Origin: Epiperipatus broadwayi
Taxonomy: Eukaryota > Onychophora > Udeonychophora > Euonychophora > Peripatidae
Direction of reading: 5' to 3'
Assembly: GCA_028023455.1 (NCBI GenBank)
Contig: JAQFVV010000036.1
Span: 6,569,576-6,633,575 of the forward strand
DNA: 64,000 nt
The notes beneath the pieces were generated by a model. It saw nothing but the letters and a program-made list of their open reading frames with translations. It was not told the origin of the DNA and did no database searches. The first letter of the stretch is position 1; every line of letters begins with the position of its first letter. Made by a program: the position numbers and the translations under genes. Of the stretch, positions 35,701 through 47,259 are shown piece by piece.

Positions 35701-36186
35701 ATCCTTGACTAATATCATTAAGTTTTATATAAATAGAACTTTACTTGAGTCGGGTTTTTTTTTTCAAATGCATGATTACCATTAGCCAAGATATCCTATA
35801 TAATTTAATGAAAAGATACTGTTAGACTTTAGAATAAAATCCTTGAAGGGATTCCTGTTCTGTAACAATGGTGTTTGAACTGTGAGAAATAAAGCCATTT
35901 GATTAATTAATTTTATTAGACTTTGTACAGAATGTAATATATTTATATAACACAAGACAGACTGTTTCGTACTTTATATATTCAAAGACTGTTTGCATAA
36001 GTTCAAATTTATGTCAATTTACATAAGTAAAGAATTGCCCATATAAATAAAGCAATTTTCAGTGTGAACATATATATAATCTTAAACTCATCATTTTTAA
36101 ATGCTACTACAATAAATAGTATAAACTTACAACTTAATGTATGACAATAATGTAAATAGGAAAATGAAATCTCTTTTTTATTGGTC

Positions 36187-37035
36187 CACAGAGGCAGATC
36201 AAACCAAGTGGCGACCCCAAGTGGTAAAAATTTCAGAGCCCTCAAATTCAAGTTAGAAAAAAAATTTCAAAAAAACTCTCATTAAGTTATTAACAAAAAT
36301 GAAAAGTAATCAAAAATTCCATACGATAATACATTAAATGAATTTATTTAAAAAAAAACATACTTTTTATGTGAATTTCCATCTTGCTTTATTTTTTGCA
36401 TATTCGTCAATTATTTTTGTAATGTCCATTCAGCTTAAAATTTCCTGCTCTACATACAGAATGGTCATATTATTTAATCTTTCTTCTTCCATAGTACTTC
36501 TTAAATAAGTTTTTGCATGCTTTAAAACAGAAAACGCTCTTTCTCCTGATGCATTAGATAAGGATTGTTAAAAACAATTTCAATGATATTTTAACATTCA
36601 GAAATATGCAAGACATTTCTTTGGCATTAAGATGTTAACAAAGAAAATTCATTTTTAACCTGTCTCCAATAAAAATATAATTTAGGAAAAACCCTCTGGA
36701 GATAAATCAGCTTCAGGAAAACAGCATAATTTATTTACAATATTTTTTTCAAAAGCAGAGTACAGTATTTAAATTTAAATCAAATTATTATTTTGGGAGG
36801 GGTCGAATTTTTTGTGCAATTAACAAAATATATATTTACTTAATTTGACCTATTTATGCTATTCTAGTTAGAATTCTGCCAAAACTCAAATAAATTTCCT
36901 TTAAAAGCTTAAATAATACTGCATTATAGGAGGGTTGATTGTATACAAGAAAAACTCATAATTTTCCTCGAATCCTCATGAAAAGACATTTTAAGACCTC
37001 GGGGGCCCTTAATATTCCAGTGCGCTAAATGGCCA
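36187..37035 (-). pseudogene. hAT transposase C-terminal (hATC) relic
   Basis: Minus-strand frame from about 36565 to 36350 reads SNASGERAFSVLKHAKTYL, RSTMEEERLNNMTIL, then after one stop MDITKIIDEYAKNKARWKFT. This is the hAT dimerisation domain, with its ERAFS..K..K..LRS.M...RL..L signature. Upstream sequence to ~36800 shows only stop-broken traces. Flanking strings CAGAGGCAGATCAAACC (36190) and GGGGGCCC (37001-37008) resemble degraded hAT termini, but no target duplication could be matched. The catalytic core is gone. Confidence 0.8.
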
Positions 37036-37705
37036 CAGTCCATATACTACTTAATACGCTTCTGTAGGTACACTTTGTATAAAAGGTGATTGTCTACAAT
37101 ACCTATGGAAGAGAGCATGAATATTTTTGCATTTATAGTGATCAAGCAGATTGATTTTTATAAAAAAAAGTATATATATATAGTCATTTTTCTATTACAT
37201 AATTGAGAAGAAGAAAGACCATGGTGTTTCTTGATCTTAAACTCAGAGGTAAACAGTCAATAAACTTACCACATAGCTAATGCATGTTGGTGAGCAGTCT
37301 AACCATGTTCGTATAATATATAAATAATCACAAAGTAATAACAACTGCAATGACAAGAATGTATGGAGTGGACATTAGGAATTTGCTCTGCTCAGTTCAT
37401 TTAAGGCTGCCAAGAGGAATCAAAGGGACTACTTTTAATTAACAACAAATTCGTAAGTTGAAAGATTGTATTATTTATTGCAGTGTTATTTAAAAATAAC
37501 TGTGTTTAAAATTATATATATTTAAATTTGCTTCATTACATATACATCGTTTTAAGTTTATTAAAAACTTAAAATAAAAACAGAAGAAATGTATTTATTT
37601 TGTTAATAAAAGTCAATCTAATTGATTGTTATTAAAATAATAATTAGATTGTGTTTCATGCTCGCTGACAAAGAGCATCAATATATATATTTTCCGGATG
37701 TCAAA

Positions 37706-37762
37706 TGCGTTGACCGGGAAGTGAACCCGGGCCAGTTGCTTGGAAGGCAGCTATGCTAACTG
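37706..37762 (-). repeat. tRNA-Gly-like SINE fragment
   Basis: The 3' two thirds of the same tRNA-Gly(UCC)-like repeat as 27128-27199, including the anticodon arm, GGGTTCACTTCCC and trailer ATTTGACA. It is cut within the D-arm. Confidence 0.7.
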
Positions 37763-37769
37763 TATTGTC

Positions 37770-38470
37770 ATATACTAAGCTGTAAGTTTATCTTCAAGAT
37801 TATATGTATATATTCATGTTGTGAATTAATTTATTACATGTCGATCATTTAATTATAAAGTTTTCATAAAAAATAAGATGATGTAAAAACAATAAAAATA
37901 ATTGGATTGTTCAAGTTTCATGTGATTTGCCATAGATAATATGGTCAATGGAAAAGTGCTTTCATTTCAGCATCACTTCTTTAAAAACTTATTTTTATTA
38001 CATGATTATTCTAAAAAATTACATATATGTATTATATTATGAACAAATTATAAAAGAAAGTATTTATATAAGTGAAATGAAATAGCTTTTTAGATGAAAA
38101 AAAAAAAAATAGATTTGTTGATAATAAATTAAGTAAAAAAATTTAAGATATTTAAGTTATTTGGTATGTAAAAAATTCAATGAGTATAATTAAAGTGGAA
38201 CTTGATAATTAAATAATTATAGGAAATTAAAGTAGAGATTTTTTTAAACAGTGATTTTAATAAAGAAAATGTGAGTTGTTAAGGGAAATAGTTTTATAAG
38301 GTATAATATGTATTTTTGTTGGTGTTGTTGTATAATGATTGTATATTTTTTAAATTTTTTTTTTTTTTTGCTTTGAATTAATATGGAATTTTATTTTTAT
38401 ATTTATATAATTGATCCTTGATAAAGACTATGTGATATATGAAACATTGAATATTTGTTGTATATAATAA
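37770..38470. other. AT-rich flank of the Merlin element
   Basis: No genes. Immediately left of the Merlin TIR is TAATAAAATTT, similar to AAATTTTTTATAATAA on the right. Confidence 0.4.
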
Positions 38471-38475
38471 AATTT

Positions 38476-40100
38476 GGGTACTGCTCTATTAGCTGGGGCT
38501 GGACATTTGATGTTGTTGTCACTATAACAAAAACACAGAAATGTAATGTTACCGGGCTAGCCACAGGCCAGTTTGTTTTTCTTTTAATTAAATACTTATC
38601 TCCTGTCCTATTTTTATTATTAACCAAAAAATGAACTCTCTTCTCCAAAACAAAAAAAAAAATTAATAAATAAATACTAAACAAATAAATTCCATGGATC
38701 TATTTATTGATTGGAAACAATTGACATTATAAACAACATGCATGTCTTTTCAACAACTTGAAAAACATGGGGGGGGGAGATAAACTTCCAAACAACAACA
38801 ACAAGAAACAATTTACTGCAGGATAAAAAAAGCTCTATGTTGGACTTGTCTCCTCTTTTCTGGTGAGACATCTCCACAAAGATGGCCCAAAAGACATATT
38901 TTCCCTTGTGAAGGCATAGCCACATGAACTCAAATAGATAGTTGTTCAGGGATTGCCTTGCTGTTTTTCACTGCTTCCTGTTGTGCACTTCAGCAAGCCC
39001 CAAAGACACTTAATGTGCTGGGTATGGGCACCTGTAGTAGGGTCGACAAAGTGGTAGTGATGGTTCAGTGTCATGTGCTGGAAACCTGCAGCCTTTGGCT
39101 CAAAGTTTTGTAGCCCTTACAGCAGTCAAAATAGATGCTCAATCCAGGCTTGACATTGTAGCATTGCCTGCATAAGGGTAGCCACAGAGTGGTAGGGAAC
39201 TGCTGCAGTAAAGCATTCACTGATCTCCCAGAACAATCTATCAAAAATCCATTGCCCCGGTAGTTTTTACTCTGGCTGAACAGCATCTCATACAACCTCC
39301 CCAATCAGACCTGGTCTGTTGATTTGATGACAGGGATGGGGTGCTAGGCTCTCACAGTACAGCTCCCACCGAGCATTGGTCCATTTCACCAGGGCACCTC
39401 TACACATCTTCAGATCAATGAGGGAATGCTCTAGGATCAGCTCATTGTGGCTCCAGTAGTACACAAGCTGTAAGGCTTTCAAGAACAGGATTCTGGAGCT
39501 GTTGAACCAGGTTTCCTTTTAAAGAGAACACTTTCACCAACAGTAATGGGACTTGCATCTGAACTGCAAGATGGTTTTGGAAATCTCCAGTCTGATCATT
39601 TCTCCACAGACATCTCGGCATGTAGGAGTATGTTGTCCTGGAAAAATGTCACCATGCCTGCTTCTGTGGATGGCAATTGCCACAATTTGAAAGGCTCAGT
39701 TTGCAATCTGCCATTTTATTTATCTCATACCTGTTCTTCCACAAACATGACTTTTCACATAAGCTTGGAAAAATCGTGCTTGGCTGTACCCTTTATGAAC
39801 TTTTTGAAGCTTCTAGGGAAGTATGGTGATGGGATTACAATTGTTAGTAGGTAATAGTACATCAGGTGAGTTGTAAGCTAATTAGTTTGATCATGCATAT
39901 TTGAAGAGTTGTGGCAGGCTTAACTCCAGCTACTCTCACACGATACTGTAGTGAACTTTGAACTGTGAGCATTTGGATAAAGTGTGTAACACAAAGCAGG
40001 CCATAAGTTGGGTGAGAGACTGTGTAAACAGCATATTTTTGTGTTTTTGCATAGAAATAATGCCATCAAATGGCCAACCCCAGCTAATAGAACAGTACTG
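38476..40100 (-). mobile_element. Merlin-family DNA transposon with TIRs
   Basis: A 1.6-kb element bounded by inverted repeats. The left end GGGTACTGCTCTATTAGC (38476) and the right end, read in reverse from 40100, CAGTACTGTTCTATTAGC, continue in register to CATTTGATG, with 32 of 37 positions matching. Inside is a broken transposase on the minus strand. Base composition is clearly richer in GC than the flanks, which suggests a later arrival than the AT-rich relics around it. Exact 8-9-bp target duplications could not be fixed because both flanks are A/T runs. Confidence 0.85.
38720..39650 (-). pseudogene. Merlin (IS1016/ISXO2-like) transposase, inactivated
   Basis: Reading on the minus strand: an N-terminal trace MVTFFQDNILLHAEMSVEK with CRDVCGEM (zinc-ribbon-like), TWFNSSRILFLKALQLVYYW, ALVKWTNARWELYCES (DNA-binding helix region), GLIGEVV, EMLFSQSKNYRG, then CYNVKPGLSIYFDCCKGYKT with the second catalytic D, HYHFVDPTTGAHTQHIKCLW, and NNYLFEFMWLCLH. 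Order and motifs fit the DDE_Tnp_ISXO2/Merlin fold. The first acidic residue (expected in an EIDES-type motif) reads Y near a frameshift, and the expected glutamate after TGAHTQ reads K. With frame changes and stops as well, it cannot transpose itself. Confidence 0.85.
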
Positions 40101-40109
40101 AAATTTTTT

Positions 40110-41545
40110 ATAATAATTCATGCAACAAAAACCAAGTTTTTAAAGAAGCTCAATTTGGATTAAATGGACAGACTGCAGTTTAAAAAGAAAAAGAGTGATT
40201 TGGTTTTTTTAATAAGAATTAAATATGGATTTGCAAGTCAGCTTTCTTAGAATAATTTTAACAAATTAATAAAACCCTTTCTTGTAACAATTCTAATCCA
40301 TCAATCAAATAAAGCTTCCACATTGTTATATGCATATAAATCATTTGTTGATGCTTTAAGGGATGAATTATTCTTATAGTATTTGTATTTGGAATTGAAT
40401 ACTTTATATATATTCTCAGTTCTACATATTTAACAACCGTTGTTCATTTACAAATTATTAAAATTATTCCAATTTACATCATTATCTTAAACTGTGAATT
40501 GATTTAATAAAAGACTTTATAAAAATCATGGCTAAGGTAATATTTTCATTTGTAAATATCAATAGTAAATTTCCTATCCATATAACAATATTGAATTTAC
40601 ATAAAAGTGGACTATTTTTGTCTAATTGGTTGAATGGCATTGATAAGAGGGATGTACTGTTTGCAAGTTTGTTATGCAAGTTTGTTACAAGACTCTAAGT
40701 AAATCTGATTTGTGAATATTTTTATGTGTATTTGCATTTATTCCTTTATATTGAAGATTTTTTTTTACTAGTGTGTCATTTATCTCAATTCCACCAAATT
40801 TGTATTATCCACTACTACTGAAAGACAAACCATTTTCTCTTACTATTTATGCATTGCAGAACAACCTTCACTTTTCTCATAAACTTAAACATAAACACAT
40901 GAAGTAATTTAACTTCATATCTATAATAGATTGCCTTAAATTTTCCATTCCATCACACATACTTAAAACATTTCAACAAAGATATCTTAAAAAGACAAAT
41001 GGCATGTAAATGACTGTGTAGTTATGATCAAAATGCTAAAGTCAGAAATCTTTTGAAAACTTATTTTTAGGAAAATGGATCCCTGTACTAAATAAACCAT
41101 TTAACCAATTAACATATCAAAATAATATTTAATGAATATGTTTTATGAAGGTTATTTACTATTTGCATATAAAAGTAAAATTCTGGACCCTGATCTTCAA
41201 AATAATGAATTAATTCAAAACTGTAAAATATTTACCTAATACATATTTATTCCCAACATTTGTGCAGTTAGCATTTTTTTTTTTTTTTGTTTATTTGTTA
41301 ATACTAATATTGTAGTTAAATGTTTTCAGTATACTTGACTAATTGTTTATATTATAAATGGTCTGCTAGGCATCTTTATCAAAAATATCAGCAATAAAAA
41401 TTAAACACAAGATTAGATCATAAACAGGACTTTAAAAAAAAAAAATCACTGGTATAAAAGTTTTACAGGACGATATGCAGGATGGATTATACAACCTGTA
41501 GTAATCTGTAGCTCTCACAGAACAAAAGTACTGAGAAGTTAAAGA
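40110..41545. other. Gene-poor stretch
   Basis: AT-rich, with a T-run at 41276-41288. No motif-bearing frames and no recognisable repeats. Confidence 0.45.
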
Positions 41546-41549
41546 AGGA

Positions 41550-41595
41550 GATGATTTAAAGAAATGATTGACGATGATTTAAAGAAATGATTGAC
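41550..41595 (+). repeat. Exact 23-bp tandem duplication
   Basis: Units 41550-41572 and 41573-41595 are identical (GATGATTTAAAG...TTGAC). Confidence 0.95.
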
Positions 41596-42384
41596 GAATT
41601 GAGATTATAGAAATGTTGAGAATTGAGTGGAGAAGTAGATCCAAAATTATAGAAAGTATTAGAAAGTTTTTATTTTTTAGTGGACTGATAGGGGATGGTG
41701 AAGAAAAGGGACACCCTTTTTCATAATTTCCAACTTTCCATGTTGTTGTTGTTGTTATTGTTGTTAATTTCTAACCATCTGCACAAGGAATTCCTGATTT
41801 CTAATCAGCGAAACCTGACTCAAGTAAATTGTCACCTTTATACGTATAATATATATTTTTCCATATTTAAAACGTATGTATAAAATTGAAGTATTTTTAT
41901 ACTAAAAATTAGAATTGTATTGATTTTTTTAAAAATAAGCTGCTTCATAAACATTTTTTATATTTTAAAAGTTTTTTTTATGTAATTGTTAATTATTTTT
42001 TTATTCGTTTTTTCTACTTTATTATGTTTTATGAGAATAACATAATTGGAAAGAAATTATGAAGTTATTACATGCTACCCATAAAGAAAATTTTTTTTAT
42101 CAACTATTAGCTTAATTTTAAAAAAAAAAAAGGAATAATAACAAATTATGTTATAAGAATGCATAATATTTTAATTCTAACATTGTATGCATGATTTATA
42201 ATAACAAATTTCTGAATCTTCAATAAGGCATGCGTATATGAATACTAGCGTGACACAGTATTATGCTTATAATTCTCCATTATCATTTTTATTCTAAAAT
42301 ATTAATATATCTTGGAATCAAAAAGTTTTGCATACATTTATAAATAATGAATAAATTAAAAAATGCTAATGATTTTATTACTTA

Positions 42385-42485
42385 GGTGTTCATAAGAAGT
42401 TTGAGCATTGTGAGCACCAGAATCTATCCTGGGACTTCCTGATCCCTGTTCAGATGCCCTATCAATTGTACCATACCATTCTGGG
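42385..42485 (-). repeat. tRNA-derived SINE head
   Basis: On the minus strand GGTATGGTACAATTGATAGG resembles an A-box (TGGTAcAGTcGGTAGaGC type). About 35 nt later CAGGATAGATTCTGG resembles a B-box. Its chance translation gives the SYPEWYGTIDRAS frame. No target duplication was seen. Confidence 0.45.
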
Positions 42486-42589
42486 TAACTAATGAGTGAG
42501 ATAATAAACTCTTCTAGCCAAATTAATAATTTCCTCCCTCTGAAACCATTATATACTACAGTGAATTTATTTAGCACTTGTTTCATAAT

Positions 42590-43460
42590 ATCAAATCATT
42601 TTATCAATCTGATCCATTTATTTTTCTCCTATTCTATTTTAGCAACAGTTATTTTATTAGTTCTGATGTCTTTATAGTTCTTAGTTTTATTACAAAGAGC
42701 CAAGTAAAAAACTTCTGAATATTTATCTCGTTTTGAAACCTTTCATATAATTTATCCCGATTCCCTTTCAACATCCTATGCATTAAAAACAATTCTCCAT
42801 CTTGATTTCTGCATTAATTGTATCTGCAGTCCAAATCCTTGTTTCATTTTTACTTTCTTCATATCAAAAGCTTTTGCTCTTTCACCAAGTAATAAGAAGC
42901 ACTCTTTAGCGGTATCAATTTCTTTTTCTTTAATCATCTTGGGTGTTTTCTTTTTCCATTACTCACAATTGAAAAAAAATCAAATGGTCTACTGCTCGGA
43001 AGGTCATACAAAGTTCAAGCATGGAAAGTGACAAGGCTGGACAATGATCTATGAAATTTGAACTGCCAAATTTTCCACTCTACCATTACTCTAGACATGT
43101 AAGGCATTACCCATAATTATCTTGCCTTTAATATATTTTCGACATATTTATCCCATTTTTATATAAACATGTTTGCATACTGCAAAACCTTCTCTCACCT
43201 CTTGTTAGCTACTCTCTCCATATACATATTATTTACATTATTCTGTTTAAATACATACCCTCTGGAAATTTGCTTTTAATTGTACTCATTAGATGACTCT
43301 CCTATTTATTCTTGAATAGCCTTATCTGTAGTTCTTAATTCTGCATCCAATGTATATCTACTTTTTTTTATATAACATGTTTTTTCTACTACTCACCCAA
43401 TACAATGAACAATCTTAGGATTAGCCATAAAATTATTCCAAAATGCAATGCTGCATTCTA
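42590..43460 (-). pseudogene. Stop-broken coding trace, unassigned
   Basis: Reading the minus strand across frames gives stretches of charged, protein-like sequence (e.g. KKVKMKQGFGLQIQL, KSRWRIVFNA, KWDKYVENILKAR) interrupted by stops. It may be a very old LINE ORF, but I could not match it to a family. Confidence 0.3.
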
Positions 43461-43499
43461 AAATACCACATCACATAAAGATAATTATGGGCTCAGCAT

Positions 43500-44780
43500 T
43501 TGTAGGAGTTTGAAACCTTCTCTACTGATGATGAAAACCACATCATATTACTACTGTAATAATTGGTTTAAGTGTAGACACATCAATATTTATCAGATAA
43601 GTTTAGATTGAATTGGGGTCTTTCGTCTCTAGCTAAAAGAAGTTAGATATTTATTTACCATCCAAAGGAGATTGCTGTTAACTGGCAGAAGATCATTTAA
43701 TTTCTCTTTTATGCCTTAAAAGAACTGATTAGGACAAATTTATAATATTCATCCCTTATGTTCTTGTTGTTGCAGCTGTTATTACTATACAATTATTTAT
43801 ATAGTAAACAAGAAAGAATGAACTGCTCATGAAATATGCTTGAACCAACATGATGAGTTTTTTCAGTTGCCTAATTATTCTAAATTGTTACATTAATTGA
43901 GTTTTCATGAATGAAGGGTGAATGTATGTGTAAATGATTTTCGTTAGATATTTATGGTTATTTTGGCTCTTAATTCCAGAGAGATATAAAGTTATCAGCC
44001 AAGCCAAACACTGGTAGTCAAAGGCAGAGGGTGCTAAGAATTGAAATGATGTAATATGATGTAAAATTCCAGCTCTGTAATCAGTGTCAGAAGTTTTAAG
44101 ACCACATACATAGAAACTTTGTTAATGAAGTTAAATATTCTCTTTCTGAAAGATTATATGCTAAATATAAACATCTATTTCCTAATCTTTTATTACCAAA
44201 TAATTTTTTATTCTTTCTATCCCATTTTAATAGAGACTACTTGTATTCATTTCATTATCTTATTCTCATTATTATATTTTTATTTATAAGTGTCAAGCTT
44301 TCTATACTTATAATTTTGATACCAACCACTTCACATAGATACATTTATGATGATCATTATTTATCTATATGTTATTCTTAATCCAATTTTGTTATGAAAA
44401 ACATAACAAATATATATATATAATCTCTTTATCAGTTTTATTTAAGTTATTATTTTTTTATATTTTCTCATTCTCCATACAAATTGTACTGATTCTCTTC
44501 CTACTTCCTATACTCAGAAACTTAGATTTTTCACTGCTACCTGGGATATAGAAAAGAGTTTACTATGAAGTGAAAAAAGATGATTTATTTCTTCTTGTAA
44601 ATCTTAAAGGAAAGAACAGAGTAAATTTCTAAAGTCCATTATTATAGATTCTGGTCATTGTAGTTGTTACTATTATGTAATTATAACAGAAAGAAAAATG
44701 GATAGGCCACTCACCAAGACTTTATTGACTTTTACCTCTGGCTTAAATAAAAAACACCCTAGTCTTTCTCCTTATTTTCA
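43500..44780. other. Gene-poor stretch
   Basis: No motif or transposon boundary recognised. Confidence 0.45.
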
Positions 44781-44785
44781 TGATA

Positions 44786-45175
44786 AAAACAGGCAAAACT
44801 CTCCATACAGTAGTGCCACTCAGTGCCAACCAGACTAATCAATGGATGCCAGAAGGCTCATGCATAAAATTCTATCTAGTGCCTACTCATCCAATATCCC
44901 CAGACTAATTTCTGGCTTGTGGACTTTGTCAGTGAGGAGCTAGTTGCAGTGTTTTCAGATCCAAAGCTCTTCATTGATGAAGGCCACAAGCCAGAAATTA
45001 CTCTGGGGATATTGGATGAGTAGGCACTAGATAGGGATTTTATGCATGAGCCTTCTGGCATCCATTGATTACTCTGGTTGGCACTGAATGGCACTACTGT
45101 ATGGAGAGTTTTTCCTGTTTTAATAACAGTAATGTGCTAGCAAAAGAAATAGTGATCATGTGATGTTTAGTGGTT
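44786..45175. repeat. HHR-unit foldback E9, two ribozyme motifs in opposite strands
   Basis: The left half, from AAAACAGGCAAAACTCTCC, carries a minus hammerhead (44888-44940; box CTGACAA). After a short centre (GAGCTAGTTGCAGTG) the right half carries a plus hammerhead (44959-45017) and runs to GTGATCATGTGATGTTTAG. The arms mirror each other over about 150 bp. This is the clearest symmetric copy. Confidence 0.85.
44959..45017 (+). ncRNA. Hammerhead motif, family 1 (decayed)
   Basis: ATCCAA..TCTTCA pairs with TGGGGA..TTGGAT. The box reads TTGATGA (C3 to T), stem II is AGGC/GCCA with CACAA, GAAA is present, and stem III is altered (ATTACT). Probably inactive. Confidence 0.6.
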
Positions 45176-45627
45176 TTATTTCCATGATACTTATTAACTC
45201 AAATATCAGGTAAGTTTTCTTTAAAACAGGATGAATGTGTATGGGAATGAACTTTTACTATAGATATTTACTATATGGAAGACAACTCTAAATTATGGCT
45301 TTATTCCCAAAAGACATTAAAATCACAAGGTTAGGCAGTGGTTGGTAGTCAAAGATGAGGGGACCTAAGCATTCCCTATGCAGACCCAGGTTACCATTGA
45401 TGTTAGCATTTTCTTTAGGCATAACTGCAATTTATTTTTAAGCAAAAGATTGCAAAAATTATAAATGTTCAGCATTAAATAGGATATTGTTGAAGTTTGT
45501 AAAATTAGAAGAAATGGTGAAAAGACCCTTGCTTAAAAAAGTGGACATGCATTTTATTACAAAAGCATAAATATTGGAAAAATAAGTGGATTGAGATTTA
45601 TTATAAAGAAAAAAGTGGAAGGAAAAC

Positions 45628-45703
45628 ATTGTGAAGATTGGTGAATCAGACAGAATGCCAAAATTATTGTGAAGATTGGTGAATCAGACAGAATGCCAAA
45701 ATT
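45628..45703 (+). repeat. Exact 38-bp tandem duplication
   Basis: Units 45628-45665 and 45666-45703 match (ATTGTGAAGATTGGTG...CCAAA), lying within the LINE relic. Confidence 0.95.
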
Positions 45704-46245
45704 AATTATTAAAATTAATGAAAGTTACCAAATGCAGATAATTCATTATGTCCCAACAATTTCTCATTGAGATGAAAAAGAAGAGAACTTTCATGTATAG
45801 ATATATAAAATACTTTTGATCAGATCAAACATTTTCAAATCATTATAAGAGATTTTAATGCTAATGTTGATAAATGATTGAAAGATGAAAATGATGTGGG
45901 TAAATTTAATTTTGGCAGTAAAAATGAGAAAGACTGTAGATTGTGAAGCTTGCAGAAAAAGAAAAATCATATATTATGAATTTTTGCTTTGAAAAGAATG
46001 CTAAATAAAAATGGCAGTGGAAAGAACATCATGAAAGAATAGCTAAATTGAGATGTGAAATATTTGTCATTGCAAAACTAGAGAGCTGAAAATTATTAAA
46101 GAAAACAATATTAATAGTTGATCTGTCTAACCTTTAGAAAACTCTTATAAATGTAAATTAAAACTCACAAATTGTTTTAAAATATGAACAGAGTTTGGGG
46201 ATGGCTCACCCTTGACTGTAATCAATAAGAAAATTTCATTAACAA

Positions 46246-46475
46246 TTGCAATAAAACAAAACTCTCCACATAGTAACACCACTCTGTGCAAGCCAGAGTA
46301 ATCAATGGATGCAGGAAGATTTGTGCATAAAATCCCTATCTATTGCCCAATCATCCAATATCCTCAGACTAGTTTCAAGCTTGTGGCTTTCATCAGTAAG
46401 GAGCCTTGGATCTGAGAACACTGCACCCAGATTTTAGAATTTAGTGTAATCCTGCAGCAGCCATCTTTTACTTTA
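46246..46475 (-). repeat. HHR unit E10
   Basis: Arm AAAACTCTCCACATAG, ACCACTCTGTGCAAGCC, ATCAATGGATGCAGG, a complete minus hammerhead, and the beginning of the body (CTGCACCCAGATTTTAG, CCTGCAGCAGCCATC). Inserted in the RTE relic. Confidence 0.85.
46353..46411 (-). ncRNA. Hammerhead ribozyme, family 1, canonical with covariation
   Basis: From 46411 on the minus strand: ATCCAA, loop GGC, TCCTTA, box CTGATGA (46396-46390), stem II AAGC-CACAA-GCTT (46389-46377), GAAA (46376-46373), AC-TA-GT, site C (46367), TGAGGA, loop TA, TTGGAT. Every helix is fully paired (one G-U). Relative to the 28037 copy, stem II changed on both strands (TGGC/GCCA to AAGC/GCTT), and inner stem I also differs on both strands, so pairing is kept while sequence differs. 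Predicted cleavage lies between 46367 and 46366. Confidence 0.88.
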
Positions 46476-46664
46476 TTGGCTAACTATAGTAGGTACAAAA
46501 TTCAGCAATTTTTCAGTAAATTCTTTAGGGGGAATGAAAAAATGTATGTATAAAAGAAGGAATATATACATATTTTTAAATGACCTACTTAGGAGAATGT
46601 GGAATATTTAGAGGTTTGTAAAATGGTAAAATAAAGAATTAATAATTATGTAAACAAATATAAT

Positions 46665-46958
46665 TGTAATATTATGGAAGGAATTATTCCTCACATGCGT
46701 ACTAAAATTGATATGCACTCTCTCCTAACAATAATTATTTTAAAATCATAGATGGTCCATCTATGGTTAAAGCTATATAAATTAACAATTATTAATCAAC
46801 CCCTAACTTAAACATGTTACTCATTGTTAGTTTGTTTAAAAAAATAAGCCTTTAACCATAAATGGACTGCCTATGATATTAAAACAATTATTGATAAGAG
46901 AGAGTGCACGTCAATTCTAACTCATGGGTGAAGAATCGTTTTCTTCCATAATATTACA
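46665..46958. mobile_element. Foldback MITE with ~100-bp inverted arms
   Basis: Left TGTAATATTATGGAAG..TTGATATGCACTCTCTC..AACAATAATTATTTTAA..ATCATAGATGGTCCAT mirrors the right end with moderate divergence. The centre is about 60 bp. No coding capacity, and the target duplication is unclear. It sits in the RTE relic. Confidence 0.8.
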
Positions 46959-47259
46959 GATATATAAGATAAATGGCTATTTTATTAAAATATATAATTA
47001 CGTATTGACAACAAAAGACATAGCAAAGAATAAAAGCCTAAAATAATAATAAAAACTTCTTGGTAGTGCATCAAAAAAACTTATTGGTAGTAGGAAGGAA
47101 AATTGTTTCTGTAGTAAGAAGAAAAGGTGCAATTATTACTAAAGAAAAAGAAATGACATCATGAAATATATGAAAGAGTTCTTCTAAAAAGAATTTTATA
47201 ATAATAGAGTATTCTCTAAATTTATTTTATCTCATGAATTAATCAAGATTTTGTTTTTT

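Larger units (their letters stand above)
45600..47250 (+). pseudogene. RTE-type LINE endonuclease relic
   Basis: Plus-strand remnant of the apurinic-type endonuclease and following linker. Readable blocks are SDRMPKLIIKINESYQMQ, IIHYVPTISH (YAPTS motif), then RDFNANV (GDFNA motif, ~45855), DENDVGKFNFGSKNEKD, a frameshift, EKSYIMNFCFEKNAK-KWQWK (the NTxFxKK..WTW block), and after insertions a KGAIITKEKE linker trace near 47130. It is interrupted by HHR unit E10 and a foldback MITE. The catalytic context is destroyed by several stops. Confidence 0.7.

Noticed and set aside
38403-38925. Minus frames of 93 and 73 aa as separate genes
   Set aside because: The first crosses the Merlin TIR. The second only partly overlaps the broken transposase C-terminus, which is annotated as one pseudogene.
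42356-42586. 76-aa minus frame with SYPEWYGTIDRAS
   Set aside because: Best explained as read-through of a tRNA-like SINE head; no protein family recognised.
43500-43560. CTGATGATGAAAACC as a hammerhead core
   Set aside because: Stem II is too short and the GAAA falls inside the box region, so no fold is possible.
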